The notes beneath the pieces are model-generated. The model was not told the origin of the DNA, ran no database searches, and saw only the letters and a list, made by a program, of their open reading frames with translations. A DNA stretch of 64,000 bases from Aselliscus stoliczkanus (lineage: Eukaryota; Chordata; Mammalia; Chiroptera; Hipposideridae): the NCBI GenBank assembly GCA_033961575.1, contig CM066732.1:113028687-113092686 (forward strand). The letters run 5' to 3'. Shown piece after piece: positions 57,001 to 60,424 of this stretch; position 1 is the first letter of the stretch; each line of letters begins with the position of its first letter. The position numbers were made by a program, and so were the translations under genes.

Positions 57001-57511
57001 GGGTCTCAGAATGGATTTCTTGGCACTTTTGCCCTGATGAAAAATGAGACAAAGAGCTCCACAGAGGAAGTAAACCCAGGCGAGTTCATTAATCAGCAAG
57101 GACTTTCAAAAGTATACTTGAGCAATGAATAAGGTCCAGGGATCTAATGTATAACATGGTGACTCTAATTCATGACACTGGGTTGTATAATAGAAAAAAA
57201 CAAACAGAAATGAAGTTCAGCCAATCTGCCTATCCCTGCATGTCATCTCATCCCATCCTTGCCCCAGCCCTCTCCCCACCCATGGGGCCTCTAAAGGGCC
57301 CCATTTACATGATGCACCTGTGGCTGTTTTGTCTTCGAAGGTGACGCAGCTGGCGAGCTACTTTGAGCCCTTGATCTTAGCTGCAGTTGGTGTTGCCTCC
57401 AAGATTCTGGACCATCAGCAGCAGATGACGGTGCTAGACCAGACCAAGACGCTCGCAGAGTCTGCCCTACAGATGTTGTATGCCGCCAAAGAAGGTGGAG
57501 GGAACCCCAAG
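962..57511 (+). CDS. TLN2: Talin-2, central rod (20 internal exons; gene continues on both sides)
   Basis: Talin-2 is a cytoplasmic adaptor at integrin adhesions. Its FERM head binds integrin tails and its rod of helical bundles binds actin, vinculin, KANK, RIAM and DLC1. Twenty exons were placed by homology to talin and by AG/GT (once AG/GC) borders; their lengths sum to 2733 bp and give 911 codons with no stop. Intron phases are 0 except phase 1 after 15726 and phase 2 after 28282 and 49389. The encoded part runs from late R3 to most of R9 (about talin-1 residues 876-1787, numbering from memory). Talin-2-type residues (for example QSCKAVADHIPQLV, YLVGISDPNSQAGHQGLVDP) and the large introns argue against TLN1. 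The ATG, head, R10-R13 and dimerisation domain lie outside the window. The intact frame and long introns exclude a processed pseudogene. Confidence 0.97.
1147..1260 (+). mobile_element. tRNA-derived SINE, short monomer, with poly-A tail
   Basis: Starts GGGCCGGCCGAGTGG, carries a B-box-like GGTTCGGGTCC, and ends CCCTC followed by about 19 A. It is flanked by an 11-bp target-site duplication GAGTTATTGGA (1136-1146 and 1261-1271). It is the same family as the copies at 5939, 14271, 23400 and 47408. It lies 56 bp past the exon donor at 1090. It resembles the CYN SINEs of colugos. Confidence 0.9.
1547..1608 (+). mobile_element. 62-bp MITE flanked by TTAA (piggyBac-like), copy 1
   Basis: Flanked on both sides by TTAA (1543-1546, 1609-1612). 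Its ends are imperfect inverted repeats: CACTTTGTAAGCGGG on the left and the complement of CACATTGTATGTGGG on the right. The centre is the near-palindrome ACGAGTTTACTCGT. A second copy lies inverted at 34508-34568. TTAA targets are typical of piggyBac elements; the family assignment is inference. Confidence 0.7.
2473..2586 (+). CDS. TLN2: TLN2 exon: start of rod bundle R4
   Basis: 38 codons, phase 0/0, an alanine-rich helix beginning VAAKQAAAAATQTIAASQNA and ending QQQLVQSCK. The acceptor is ccctgtcctctgcag and the donor is AAG|gtgcgt. It is one codon shorter than the talin-1 exon as I recall it (a QQQ stretch replaces the talin-1 spacer), one sign of TLN2. The central part is GC-rich with several CpGs, unlike the flanking intron. 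Confidence 0.96.
2587..4896 (+). other. Intron without recognised elements
   Basis: About 2.3 kb. Only a short CA-rich run near 2724-2740 and an A run near 4119-4132 stand out. No exon, SINE or LINE was recognised by eye. It ends with a good polypyrimidine tract before the exon at 4897. Confidence 0.6.
4897..5010 (+). CDS. TLN2: TLN2 exon: R4
   Basis: 38 codons, phase 0/0, beginning AVADHIPQLVQGVRGSQAQA and ending ALIISSQNFLQ. The acceptor is cttcctgtag and the donor is CAG|gtaaca. It follows QSCK of the previous exon exactly as in talin. Talin-1 numbering is about 958-995. Confidence 0.97.
5939..6093 (+). mobile_element. tRNA-derived SINE monomer with (AAAT)n tail
   Basis: Starts GGGCCGGCCGAGTGGAACGG and ends GACACTGCCCTC followed by an (AAAT)n tail. 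A perfect 15-bp target-site duplication AAACAACCTGTGTTA flanks it (5924-5938, 6094-6108). The tail is a likely length polymorphism. Confidence 0.92.
6037..6092 (+). repeat. (AAAT)n microsatellite in the SINE tail
   Basis: About 13 AAAT units that grew from the A-rich tail of the SINE at 5939. Confidence 0.95.
6571..9891 (-). mobile_element. Antisense LINE-1, both ends present, most of ORF2 deleted
   Basis: Read on the minus strand, the 5' end is near 9891 (start like CTGTCAAGATGGCAAAGTAG), with a long 5' UTR to about 8450. ORF1 remains follow to about 7560. Next is the ORF2 N-terminus (7521-7291, peptide with LNVNRLNAPKRHRVAKWIRK and CCLQET, the endonuclease start). The sequence then jumps to the extreme ORF2 end and 3' UTR (about 7240-6571). 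The reverse-transcriptase region is missing. A perfect 14-bp target-site duplication AGCACACTTTTTAA (6557-6570, 9892-9905) shows that both ends belong to one insertion. Frames are broken; it is dead. Confidence 0.88.
10235..10640 (+). mobile_element. Old LINE 3' fragment, sense
   Basis: The order of phrases (attctacttctaaatattta, aaaaaatagaaacatgccca, then agctattaaaaagataa) matches the end of ORF2 and the 3' UTR of old L1 elements. It is AT-rich and decayed. Subfamily and ends are uncertain. Confidence 0.5.
10799..10813 (+). repeat. Poly-C run
   Basis: About 14 C after a TCTCTCTC stretch; a simple low-complexity run about 200 bp before the exon at 11018. Confidence 0.85.
11018..11152 (+). 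CDS. TLN2: TLN2 exon: R4, followed by a GC donor
   Basis: 45 codons, phase 0/0, beginning PGSKMVSSAKAAVPTVSDQA and ending LAELRTASQK. The acceptor is cctcttctacag. The donor is AAG|gcaagt: a GC instead of GT, with the other positions matching the consensus strongly. The border is fixed by talin homology, because the next exon starts AHEACG. Talin-1 numbering is about 996-1040. Confidence 0.96.
11935..12140 (+). mobile_element. hAT-Charlie fossil, MER5-like
   Basis: Phrases such as cttctcagaggtccaaggacca, gaatcagaacctctgg and gcattttaacaggtttcctc match the MER5A type of non-autonomous hAT element in order. It is degraded. Confidence 0.55.
12205..12350 (+). mobile_element. MIR SINE, sense
   Basis: Contains the MIR core order: tctggagtcagattacctg, then ttttgtgacctgggcaagtt, then ctctgtgcctcactttcctc. 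It is an ancient mammalian SINE. Confidence 0.85.
13047..13175 (+). CDS. TLN2: TLN2 exon: R4/R5 junction
   Basis: 43 codons, phase 0/0, beginning AHEACGPMEIDSALSTVQTL and ending LKPLPGET. The acceptor is ctctgttaacag and the donor is ACG|gtaaga. It joins R4 to R5 (about talin-1 1041-1083). Confidence 0.97.
13245..13277 (+). repeat. (TTTGG)n microsatellite
   Basis: Six to seven tandem TTTGG pentamers just after the exon at 13175. Confidence 0.95.
13880..14075 (-). mobile_element. MIR SINE, antisense
   Basis: Antisense MIR order: cttattaagtcctttgtaca, then ccccattttaacaagtgcag, then ggtttgaaaccagatcc. Diverged. Confidence 0.7.
14220..14530 (-). mobile_element. MIR SINE, antisense, split by a younger SINE
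   Basis: ctcagagaaggtaagtcact on the left and gtcacccagctaatgataga on the right are contiguous parts of an antisense MIR. The SINE at 14271-14427 has inserted between them and duplicated TAAAGTCACCCA. Confidence 0.75.
14271..14427 (+). mobile_element. tRNA-derived SINE monomer with (AAAAC)n tail
   Basis: Starts GGGCCAGCCAAGTGGCACTG, ends GACTCTGCCTTC, and has a long (AAAAC)n tail. Perfect 12-bp duplication TAAAGTCACCCA (14259-14270, 14428-14439). It sits inside an old MIR. Confidence 0.92.
14633..14781 (+). mobile_element. tRNA-derived SINE, GGCTCAGTTGG subtype
   Basis: Starts GGGCTGGCCGAGTGGCTCAG, with GAGCTCTGAGCAACAG and GAGCTGCCAACAGGTGGCAG downstream, and ends in an A-rich tail. The 12-bp duplication is AAACTGCTCTTA / AAACTGTTCTTA (14621-14632, 14782-14793; one change). 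It is a different subtype from the neighbour at 14271. Confidence 0.9.
15280..15480 (-). mobile_element. MIR SINE, antisense
   Basis: Contains aatagctaccatttgctgag, then tgaggcttggagaggttcag, then taacttacccaacccc, the antisense MIR order. Confidence 0.8.
15624..15726 (+). CDS. TLN2: TLN2 exon: R5
   Basis: 103 bp, phase 0 in and phase 1 out. It encodes LEKCAQDLGSTSKAVGSSMA through AAQGNEHYT plus the first base of a Gly codon. The acceptor is tattcttacag and the donor is CAG|gtgaga. The split Gly is completed at 24367 after an 8.6-kb intron. Confidence 0.96.
16470..19620 (-). mobile_element. Old antisense LINE-1, degraded
   Basis: On the minus strand it runs from a 5' region near 19600 to a 3' end near 16470 (ttattattgaagtataatat, typical of an antisense L1 3' end). 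At 17914-17840 a peptide begins MTDSNPNMSVIILYVNTPNT, which resembles the L1 ORF2 start. The 18330-18900 stretch resembles ORF1 read antisense. Many stops and indels; limits are approximate. Confidence 0.7.
19960..21080 (+). repeat. Old purine-rich interspersed repeat, unnamed
   Basis: Phrases such as gattgtaaagggcttcatag, gttgttgcattcatccacat, gtagagacctgacagttggt and gaaatgacagggatgga follow an order I know from a long mammalian repeat whose name I cannot give. A similar, shorter stretch lies near 59020-59340. Confidence 0.35.
22120..22195 (-). mobile_element. MIR fragment, antisense
   Basis: gccacacagctaattagcaa followed by gaagccagagctag matches part of an antisense MIR. Confidence 0.45.
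23110..24050 (+). mobile_element. Old LINE-1 3' fragment, sense, carrying a SINE
   Basis: gaacagatgctttgcaaaag, cattgctggtggagtgcaga, then gacccagcaattgacctcta and aatggacacacaaatgttga are the C-terminal ORF2 and 3' part of an old L1 in order. It is interrupted at 23400-23502 by a SINE. Confidence 0.8.
23400..23502 (+). mobile_element. tRNA-derived SINE monomer inside a LINE-1
   Basis: Starts GGGCCGGCCTAGTGGCGCGG, ends GATACTGCCCTC, and has a short A tail. Perfect 17-bp duplication AAATATGCATTACTCTA (23383-23399, 23503-23519). Confidence 0.94.
24367..24575 (+). CDS. TLN2: TLN2 exon: R5 (longest exon in the window)
   Basis: 209 bp, phase 1 in and phase 0 out. With the carried base it encodes GVAARETAQALKTLAQAARG through DAESQQRLAQ. 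The acceptor is ttatccccag and the donor is CAG|gtgagg. It covers about talin-1 1118-1187. LAQAARGVAASTSDP lies in an amphipathic helix typical of the rod. Confidence 0.97.
24576..25670 (+). other. Intron without recognised elements
   Basis: About 1.1 kb. No repeat family or extra exon was recognised. A long minus-strand ORF that enters the next exon from the right is a shadow of that exon. Confidence 0.6.
25671..25790 (+). CDS. TLN2: TLN2 exon: R5/R6 junction
   Basis: 40 codons, phase 0/0, beginning VAKAVSHSLNNCVNCLPGQK and ending SSKKLLVDS. The acceptor is ctgtattcag and the donor is TCG|gtgaga. Talin-1 numbering is about 1188-1227. Note the NNCVNC cysteine pair. Confidence 0.97.
26500..26690 (+). 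mobile_element. MIR SINE, sense
   Basis: acatagcattgtggtgccga, then tggagtcagattgcccaggt, then gaatcctggcattgccactt are the MIR sense order; it ends in a GTAAGTGCATGAA-like tail. Confidence 0.75.
26860..27057 (+). CDS. TLN2: TLN2 exon: R6
   Basis: 66 codons, phase 0/0, beginning LPPSTKPFQEAQSELNQAAA and ending DAGIEMAGQAQ. The acceptor is ttccccgcag and the donor is CAG|gtgggt. Talin-1 numbering is about 1228-1293. The residues KPFQEAQSEL and GEVVHATRGQSGEL are of talin-2 rather than talin-1 type. Confidence 0.97.
27058..28142 (+). other. Intron without recognised elements
   Basis: About 1.1 kb between two R6 exons. A C/T-rich stretch near 27835-27870 is the only compositional feature. Confidence 0.6.
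28143..28282 (+). CDS. TLN2: TLN2 exon: R6
   Basis: 140 bp, phase 0 in and phase 2 out. It encodes TKEDQIQVIGNLKNISMASS through NAKNLLAAAA plus two bases of an Arg codon. The acceptor is tgaccttccag. The donor AAG|gtaagt is the strongest in the window. Confidence 0.97.
30365..30470 (-). mobile_element. Possible LINE-2 or related fragment, antisense
   Basis: ttatttcatttgttccttac, then tgccagacataggataaggc, then gctgggtgcacactatgagt resemble the common antisense end of L2 elements. Short and weak. Confidence 0.4.
31212..31391 (-). mobile_element. tRNA-Ile-like SINE, antisense
   Basis: On the minus strand it starts GGTGACCAGTTAGCTCAGTT and reads GGTTAGAATATGGTGCTGAT, then GGTTGCTGGTATGATCC, close to tRNA-Ile through the A and B boxes. 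It ends CTGTTCCCCAATAAAATG, with an AATAAA. The 18-bp duplication is CCAGGCTATGTTTTCTTT (31194-31211) and CCAGGCTGTGTTTTCTTT (31392-31409). Confidence 0.9.
31900..32054 (+). mobile_element. 155-bp Tc1/mariner-type MITE
   Basis: Ends are inverted repeats CAGTAAAACTTGG and the complement of CAGTAATACCTTGG, flanked by TA on both sides (31898-31899, 32055-32056). The interior has no coding potential. TA target and CAGT ends are typical of Tc1/mariner; the subfamily is not assigned. Confidence 0.75.
32450..33060 (+). other. AT-rich intron stretch, possibly old LINE sequence
   Basis: Decayed AT-rich DNA. The part around 32770-32935 (cataaatattcttttatgat, then gcctatttggattgcctcca) resembles an old antisense LINE 3' end, but is too diverged to name. 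Confidence 0.3.
33895..34160 (+). mobile_element. LINE-1 ORF2 fragment, sense
   Basis: aagctagagtaatcaaagtg, then ggtcagtggaatagaaccaa, then aacaaatggtgctgaaatag is the well-known order in the C-terminal part of L1 ORF2. Frames are broken. Confidence 0.8.
34508..34568 (-). mobile_element. 61-bp MITE flanked by TTAA (piggyBac-like), copy 2, inverted
   Basis: Flanked by TTAA (34504-34507, 34569-34572). Its complement matches the copy at 1547-1608 base for base over CACTTTGTAAGCGGGCAT, GAGCTATATGACGAGTTT-type core and ACTCGTTTCCC, with under ten differences in all, placed in two patches. Confidence 0.7.
34878..34971 (+). CDS. TLN2: TLN2 exon: R6/R7 junction
   Basis: 94 bp, phase 2 in and phase 0 out. 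It completes an Arg codon and encodes AVTESINQLITLCTQQAPGQ through ALRELE. The acceptor is tttctgtcacag and the donor is GAG|gtgggt. Talin-1 numbering is about 1341-1371. Confidence 0.97.
35385..35425. repeat. Hairpin with 17-bp arms
   Basis: ACTTATTACGGTATGAT (35385-35401), a 7-base loop, then ATCATATCGTAATAAGT (35409-35425). The one DNA mismatch is a G/T, which would be a wobble pair in RNA copied from the gene strand. Origin unknown; see findings. Confidence 0.85.
36924..37013 (+). CDS. TLN2: TLN2 exon: R7, first part
   Basis: 30 codons, phase 0/0, beginning TVKGMLDNPNEPVSDLSYFD and ending IESVMENSK. The acceptor is tccatctacag and the donor is AAG|gtaagc. It starts R7, the bundle that binds KANK proteins and into which R8 is inserted. 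Confidence 0.97.
37145..37320 (-). mobile_element. hAT-Charlie fossil, MER5A-like, antisense
   Basis: gaccatcagaatcacatggt, then ggtgggccccgcccctgagt, then gccacactttgagaaccatg is the MER5A order read antisense. Confidence 0.8.
38315..38400 (+). mobile_element. MIR fragment, sense
   Basis: gtcctgcctctgccatggct followed by tgtgaccttgggcagggtgc and ctctctgggctg is the central part of MIR. Confidence 0.6.
38740..38768. repeat. Perfect 12-bp hairpin
   Basis: TTATCTGTATCT (38740-38751), loop ACTTG, then AGATACAGATAA (38757-38768). No link to a known element. Confidence 0.85.
38998..39120 (+). CDS. TLN2: TLN2 exon: R7, with the KANK-site glycine
   Basis: 41 codons, phase 0/0, beginning VLGESMAGISQNAKTGDLPA and ending GLTEAAAQ. 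The acceptor is ttgttttgcag and the donor is CAG|gtaagg. The Gly at 39004-39006 is in register with talin-1 G1404, whose replacement blocks KANK binding (family knowledge). Talin-1 numbering is about 1402-1442. Confidence 0.97.
40215..40637 (-). mobile_element. Multi-unit tRNA-derived SINE, antisense
   Basis: On the minus strand it starts GGGCTGGCCGAGTGGCTCAG (from 40637). A second tRNA-like unit follows, with CAGCTGGTGAGAGCACATGT and GGTTGCTGGTTCGACTCCTG. It ends in a CTGTTCCCCTTCC-type tail that is duplicated in tandem (about 40248-40300). Flanks aggcttcttgaga / aggctttcttaaga may be a decayed target duplication; the left end is approximate. Confidence 0.85.
40891..41034 (+). CDS. TLN2: TLN2 exon: R7 to R8
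   Basis: 48 codons, phase 0/0, beginning AAYLVGISDPNSQAGHQGLV and ending DPGSSPSQ. The acceptor is ccctttccag and the donor is CAG|gtaacc. It leads into R8 (talin-1 about 1461-1580), the four-helix bundle inserted in R7. YLVGISDPNSQAGHQGLVDP is of talin-2 type. Confidence 0.97.
41995..42290 (-). mobile_element. hAT-Charlie fossil, MER3-like
   Basis: tgcatgtggctgtttattaa, then ctcattaataatattattca, then gatatatcaagtttaataaa, then ttttaatgtggctgctagaa follow a non-autonomous hAT element in order. The name MER3 is from memory and uncertain. Confidence 0.65.
42614..42775 (+). CDS. TLN2: TLN2 exon: R8 core
   Basis: 54 codons, phase 0/0, beginning VLSAATIVAKHTSALCNACR and ending TANLVKTIK. The acceptor is gccttgtag and the donor is AAG|gtaggt. 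R8 binds LD-type motifs (DLC1, RIAM and others). The basic residues at 42710-42712 (Arg), 42731-42733 (Lys) and 42773-42775 (Lys) are in register with talin-1 R1523, K1530 and K1544, which I recall as DLC1 contacts. Confidence 0.97.
44100..44290 (-). mobile_element. MIR SINE, antisense
   Basis: ctgttccaagtgctttgcat, then ctaagtaacttccccagggc, then cagccagtcagcaaac is the antisense MIR order. Confidence 0.8.
45825..45960 (+). mobile_element. MIR SINE, sense, decayed
   Basis: cttgggttctggtttaaagc, then gtgaccttgtcacagtgtat, then ttggttttatcatctggaac follows the MIR order. Confidence 0.55.
46000..47395 (+). other. Intron stretch without recognised elements
   Basis: Part of the 5.8-kb intron between two R8 exons. 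No repeat or exon was recognised; a short A run lies near 46330. CATGGAATGCC near 46130 and CCACACCC near 46219 are possible factor sites only. Confidence 0.5.
47408..47521 (-). mobile_element. tRNA-derived SINE monomer, antisense
   Basis: On the minus strand it starts GGCCGGCCGAGTGGCGCGGT and ends in a poly-A tail (T run from 47408). Perfect 12-bp duplication AGAAAATTTCTT (47396-47407, 47522-47533). The target is a palindrome; see findings. Confidence 0.93.
48618..48758 (+). CDS. TLN2: TLN2 exon: R8 back into R7
   Basis: 47 codons, phase 0/0, beginning ALDGDFSEDNRNKCRIATAP and ending SVPAQISSE. The acceptor is tctcccatcag; the donor GAG|gtagag is weak at +4 and +6. Talin-1 numbering is about 1545-1591. 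Confidence 0.97.
49208..49389 (+). CDS. TLN2: TLN2 exon: end of R7 with KANK-site residues
   Basis: 182 bp, phase 0 in and phase 2 out, beginning GSQAQEPILVSAKTMLESSS and ending SIKSLITSI plus two bases of an Arg codon. The acceptor is ttggtcccag; the donor CAG|gttggt is weak. TGG at 49322-49324 and TCT at 49355-49357 are in register with talin-1 W1630 and S1641 of the KANK groove. Confidence 0.97.
49545..49760 (-). mobile_element. MIR SINE, antisense
   Basis: tagctaatttaagcacttac, then cacaacaaccttgtaaggta, then tccattttactgatgagaga is a well-preserved antisense MIR. Confidence 0.9.
50503..50635 (+). CDS. TLN2: TLN2 exon: R7 into R9
   Basis: 133 bp, phase 2 in and phase 0 out. It completes an Arg codon and encodes DKAPGQRECDYSIDGINRCI through TRDDISVE. 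The acceptor is ctctctcttccag; the donor GAG|gtacac is weak. Talin-1 numbering is about 1653-1696. Confidence 0.97.
51490..51790 (-). mobile_element. Old LINE-1 3' end, antisense
   Basis: agaaaagtgtgtatcatagt, then gcttgatgagttttcaccaa, then ccagcaccctcatcaagaaa is the typical antisense 3' end of old L1 elements. Confidence 0.75.
52855..52926 (+). other. Possible alternative 5' extension of the next exon (24 codons)
   Basis: An acceptor-like ccttgcctttcccacag ends at 52854. From there to the normal exon start there are 72 bases, exactly 24 codons, in frame and without a stop (beginning AFLSQCAYAGNPWRMNLTAL). Use is not shown; talin-2 as I know it joins ISVE to ALQEQL directly. Confidence 0.35.
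52927..53028 (+). CDS. TLN2: TLN2 exon: R9
   Basis: 34 codons, phase 0/0, beginning ALQEQLTSVVQEIGHLIDPI and ending EAAQLGHK. The acceptor is gtgtccttctcag; the donor AAG|gtactg is weak at +5. R9 contacts the FERM head F3 domain in autoinhibited talin (family knowledge). Confidence 0.97.
54320..54405 (+). mobile_element. MER5A-like fragment
   Basis: gcatcagcatcacctgggag followed by gcaaattctcaggccccacc is the middle of MER5A. Confidence 0.7.
54406..54845 (+). repeat. Old mammalian interspersed repeat, unnamed
   Basis: The order ctgctgtaacaaattactat, then ggcttaaaacaacagaaatt, then cacagttctggaggacagaa, then ccaaaatcaaggcgttg is a frequent mammalian repeat whose family name I cannot assign safely. 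Confidence 0.6.
55025..55285 (-). mobile_element. MIR SINE, antisense, nearly complete
   Basis: tagcatttattgagtgcctt, then catcatgctaagtgctttta, then ccattttacagaggaggaac is the antisense MIR order. Confidence 0.9.
56340..56560 (+). mobile_element. MIR SINE, sense
   Basis: gcggtggtcaggaacctggg, then gcatgcggctgagcaggttg, then ttcttcatttctgtctactg follows MIR. Confidence 0.7.
57120..57215 (+). mobile_element. LINE-1 3' UTR fragment, sense
   Basis: ctaatgtataacatggtgac followed by cactgggttgtataatag resembles the end of L1 elements. Short. Confidence 0.5.
57341..57511 (+). CDS. TLN2: TLN2 exon: R9 with the autoinhibition glutamate (last in window)
   Basis: 57 codons, phase 0/0, beginning VTQLASYFEPLILAAVGVAS and ending KEGGGNPK. 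The acceptor is tttgtcttcgaag and the donor is AAG|gtacag. Glu GAG at 57458-57460 is in register with talin-1 E1770, the R9 residue that pairs with the F3 head domain. The next talin exon (expected to start near QAAHT) is not in the remaining 6.5 kb. Confidence 0.97.
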
Positions 57512-57610
57512 GTACAGTTCAGGATGCTGGGGACCCAACTTAGGGCCACTGAGAAGCTATCACACATTCCTCTGTATTGCGTCCCTCCAGGGAAAACACC
57601 TCCAATTCTT

Positions 57611-57954
57611 TTTTTTTTAATTGGGGAATTAGGGGATGGGACCAGCCAAGTTGTTGTTCTTCAATCTTCATTGTAGAGGGCTCCAGTCGCCATCAAGCTT
57701 CCCATCGGCAGCTCGTGGCCTCTGAGCTCAAGGTGCTGTGTTCAATCTTAGTTGCGGGTGGGCGGAGCCCACCATTGAACAGTCAATCTTGTTGTTACAC
57801 CAGCTGAGCCATCCTGCCACCTGTTGGCAGCTCAGCGACAGCTCAGCTCGGGCACAGCATCACTGGCCCATGTGGGAATCAAACTGGCGGCCGTGTTGCT
57901 CAGAGCATGTGCTCTAAGCCAACTCTTAACCAATTGAGCCACTCAGCCGGCCCC
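57611..57954 (-). mobile_element. Multi-unit tRNA-derived SINE, antisense
   Basis: On the minus strand it starts GGGGCCGGCTGAGTGGCTCA, has a second unit with GGCTCAGCTGGTGTAACAAC, and ends near CCCCTAATTCCCCAATT and A-rich DNA. The 18-bp duplication is AAAACACCTCCAATTCTT (57593-57610) and AAAACACCCCCAATTCTT (57955-57972). Confidence 0.93.
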
Positions 57955-58794
57955 AAAACACCCCCAATTCTTGGTTGCTGACATTTGATTTCCCAATCAG
58001 ATGTGGAAAATAATCCTCTGTTGGCATTTCTAGGGATCTTTAAGATGGAAAAACAAGAAATTTACATAATAATGCATATTTATAAGTTTTTTCCATGAAA
58101 GAATGTGTAGGCAAGCGTCCTTGGGGAAGAAAAACACATTCTGTGGTTATTATGGGAATAAAAACTGTAATATCTGCCGGCACCTGCCTGCTCAGTGTTG
58201 ACACCCAGCTTGCCCAAAGCACAGCTCTGTTGTTTTCCAGTGAATGTCATTTCCATTCCTGATACTCAAGGTCAAAGTGAAAGGTGGTGCAAGGTCACCC
58301 ATGGCTTGTGTTGCTATTGCCTTGGGGACAGTAGTTTAATATGAAAATCTCCCTTACCAATTTGCAAGGGGAACGTTTCTTCAGCCAATTGTGCCACCCA
58401 AGCTACTGTAAGTAGCCAAAGATGACAACAGCATGTCATTTTCTCTCAGGGATGATATTTGTATCAGAATGATTGTTTTACTTGTGAAACCGGTCTGCGC
58501 CCTAAGTTTCCTCAGGGCTCTGGTACCTGGAGGTTAGGGGCTCCTCCTGCTAGTTGTACCTTCTAGCAGCTGCCCCTTGTGATCAGTCTGGTCTTAATGG
58601 GCCTTCACCTAAGCAGACTAACTTGAGGGGAATGCTGACTGGAAAGGTTTGTGTAGGATACTTACCTACAAGCTAGAGGAATCCATATGTGTATATGTAT
58701 GTTTTAATGTGTTCTGTTATATCTGTAAGGTCTTCAAATTGATAGTATGAGATAGCAGAGAAGACTCTGGATTTGAGAGAATCTCAAAATAGTG

Positions 58795-58955
58795 GTCTCA
58801 GAGCCAATAGTTATTGAGTGCCATCACCCTATATCCTCATCTTATTGAATCATTATAAATGTCCTATGAGGCAGGAAGGTTATAGATGTGGAAACAGAGG
58901 CTGAGCATGCTTAGGAAAGTTGTCTGGAGATGACAGGAGACTGACCCTGCGCCCT
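58795..58955 (-). mobile_element. MIR SINE, antisense
   Basis: atagttattgagtgccatca, then tcctatgaggcaggaaggtt, then gtggaaacagaggctgagca follows the antisense MIR order. Confidence 0.65.
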
Positions 58956-59352
58956 GTGGAAACCACAGGCCAACTCTGCCCAAAGCAGAGTGGAGAGGGG
59001 TCAAGGAAAGCTGCAGGGAAGTGGGGACGTTTTCTGGTTGGTCTTAAAAATGGTAACTACTCGGCACGTAAGAGAGGCTAGGTACATGCTGGGAAGAGGG
59101 ACCAGCGCATACAAGGCATAGATAAGGTTACTAGAAAATTCTGTATCTTTAGAAAGTAGCGTGTAGTCTGGTATATGTGGAACTTGCAGAGTGTGGGGAC
59201 AATGGAACGGGAGGAGAGACTGGACTGGACTGTGACAGGTCTCATCCACTCGAAGGAATTTGGGCTTTATGTAAGCAGTGGGGAAGGACACAACCCATCC
59301 ATTGTTTAGGAACACCATTCTGGTAGCAGTGTGAATAATGTGTTAGACTTGC

Positions 59353-59834
59353 TTTTTTTTTTTTTAATTAAACATTGTACAAATGGCTCAATCTTTGAAC
59401 ATTTGATTCTTTGCCAATTCTTTTTATTTTATTTTATTAAGATTTTATTGGGGAATTGGGGAAGGGGAACAGACAAATTGCTGTCCTTTTATTCTTCAGT
59501 CTAGTTGCGGAGGACGTTGCTTCACTCGTCCATGTTGGTATTATCATTGCGCTCTTCCCAGGTGAGGCAGTCACTCGCAGGCCATTGGATGGCTGCTCAC
59601 GGCAGCTCACAGCAGCTCATGAAAGTGCATGCCAGCTGCCCCGGCCAGCCCCACTGCAGCCCGTACTGTCACCAGCGACTCACGGCAGCCCAGCTCCAGG
59701 TCGAGCTGTTGTTCATCATCTTAGCTGTAGGGGGCGCAGCATCACTGGCCCTCTATGTGGGACCCAAACCGGGGTCCTGTTGCTCAGAGCTTGTCTCAAG
59801 CCAACTCCTAACCAACGTGCCACTCAGCTGGCCC
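59353..59834 (-). mobile_element. Long tRNA-derived SINE with unusual tail, antisense
   Basis: On the minus strand it starts GGGCCAGCTGAGTGGCACGT (59834). It contains GAGCTCTGAGCAACAG-like and GGCCAGTGATGCTG parts and reaches CCCCAATAAAATC near 59450. About 90 further bases without a SINE match follow before an A run at 59364-59353. A 9-bp duplication TAGACTTGC flanks the whole (59344-59352, 59835-59843). Confidence 0.75.
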
Positions 59835-60288
59835 TAGACTTGCATTCTTTATACTCAGTTTTTCATCCATGTAATATATCTGACAATCACTAAGAGCCTA
59901 ATTCTGGGAATGCTAAAAATGTTAAGAGCCAGCCACTGCCCTCCAGCAGTTTTGAGTCTTCTAAAAAAGATAAGCCTAGTTGCTGAAGCGGTTGGGTAGA
60001 GCTACAAGAGCAGGAATGCCCTTTGTACTGGTAGATTGTTGATAGGTTCCCCAGAGCCAGACCAGTCCCCTTTGTACCCTCCCCAACCTGAAAGAGCCGG
60101 GACTTGCCTTCGGGACCGGTTTCAGCTTGTCTTTTCTCCAGGGCTGTTAAAACAGCCACGTGTCTCCACTCCTACTGAGAGGGTTTCATTCCCAGAAGAA
60201 TTCTAAGGAGGAATTTTCTGGATCTTGAAGATATTACCACATCTGCTTGGGCTGCAAGTTCAGAGCTCCTTGTGGAATTCTGTTTTAT

Positions 60289-60424
60289 TTGTTTGTTTTA
60301 GCTGAGCCATCCTGCCAGCTGTTGGCAGCTCAGCTCTGGCCTGGGAATCAAACCGGCGACCCTGTTGCTCAGAGCTCGCACTCTTGAGCGAGCTCTTAAC
60401 CAACAGAGCCACTCGGCCGGCCCC
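60289..60424 (-). mobile_element. tRNA-derived SINE, antisense
   Basis: On the minus strand it starts GGGGCCGGCCGAGTGGCTCT, has GAGCTCTGAGCAACAGGGTC and ends GCAGGATGGCTCAGC plus an A-rich tail. Perfect 15-bp duplication GGAATTCTGTTTTAT (60274-60288, 60425-60439). Confidence 0.94.

Noticed and set aside
59456..59893. 145-aa plus-strand ORF
   Set aside because: It lies mostly inside the antisense SINE at 59353-59834 and reflects the repeat, not a gene.
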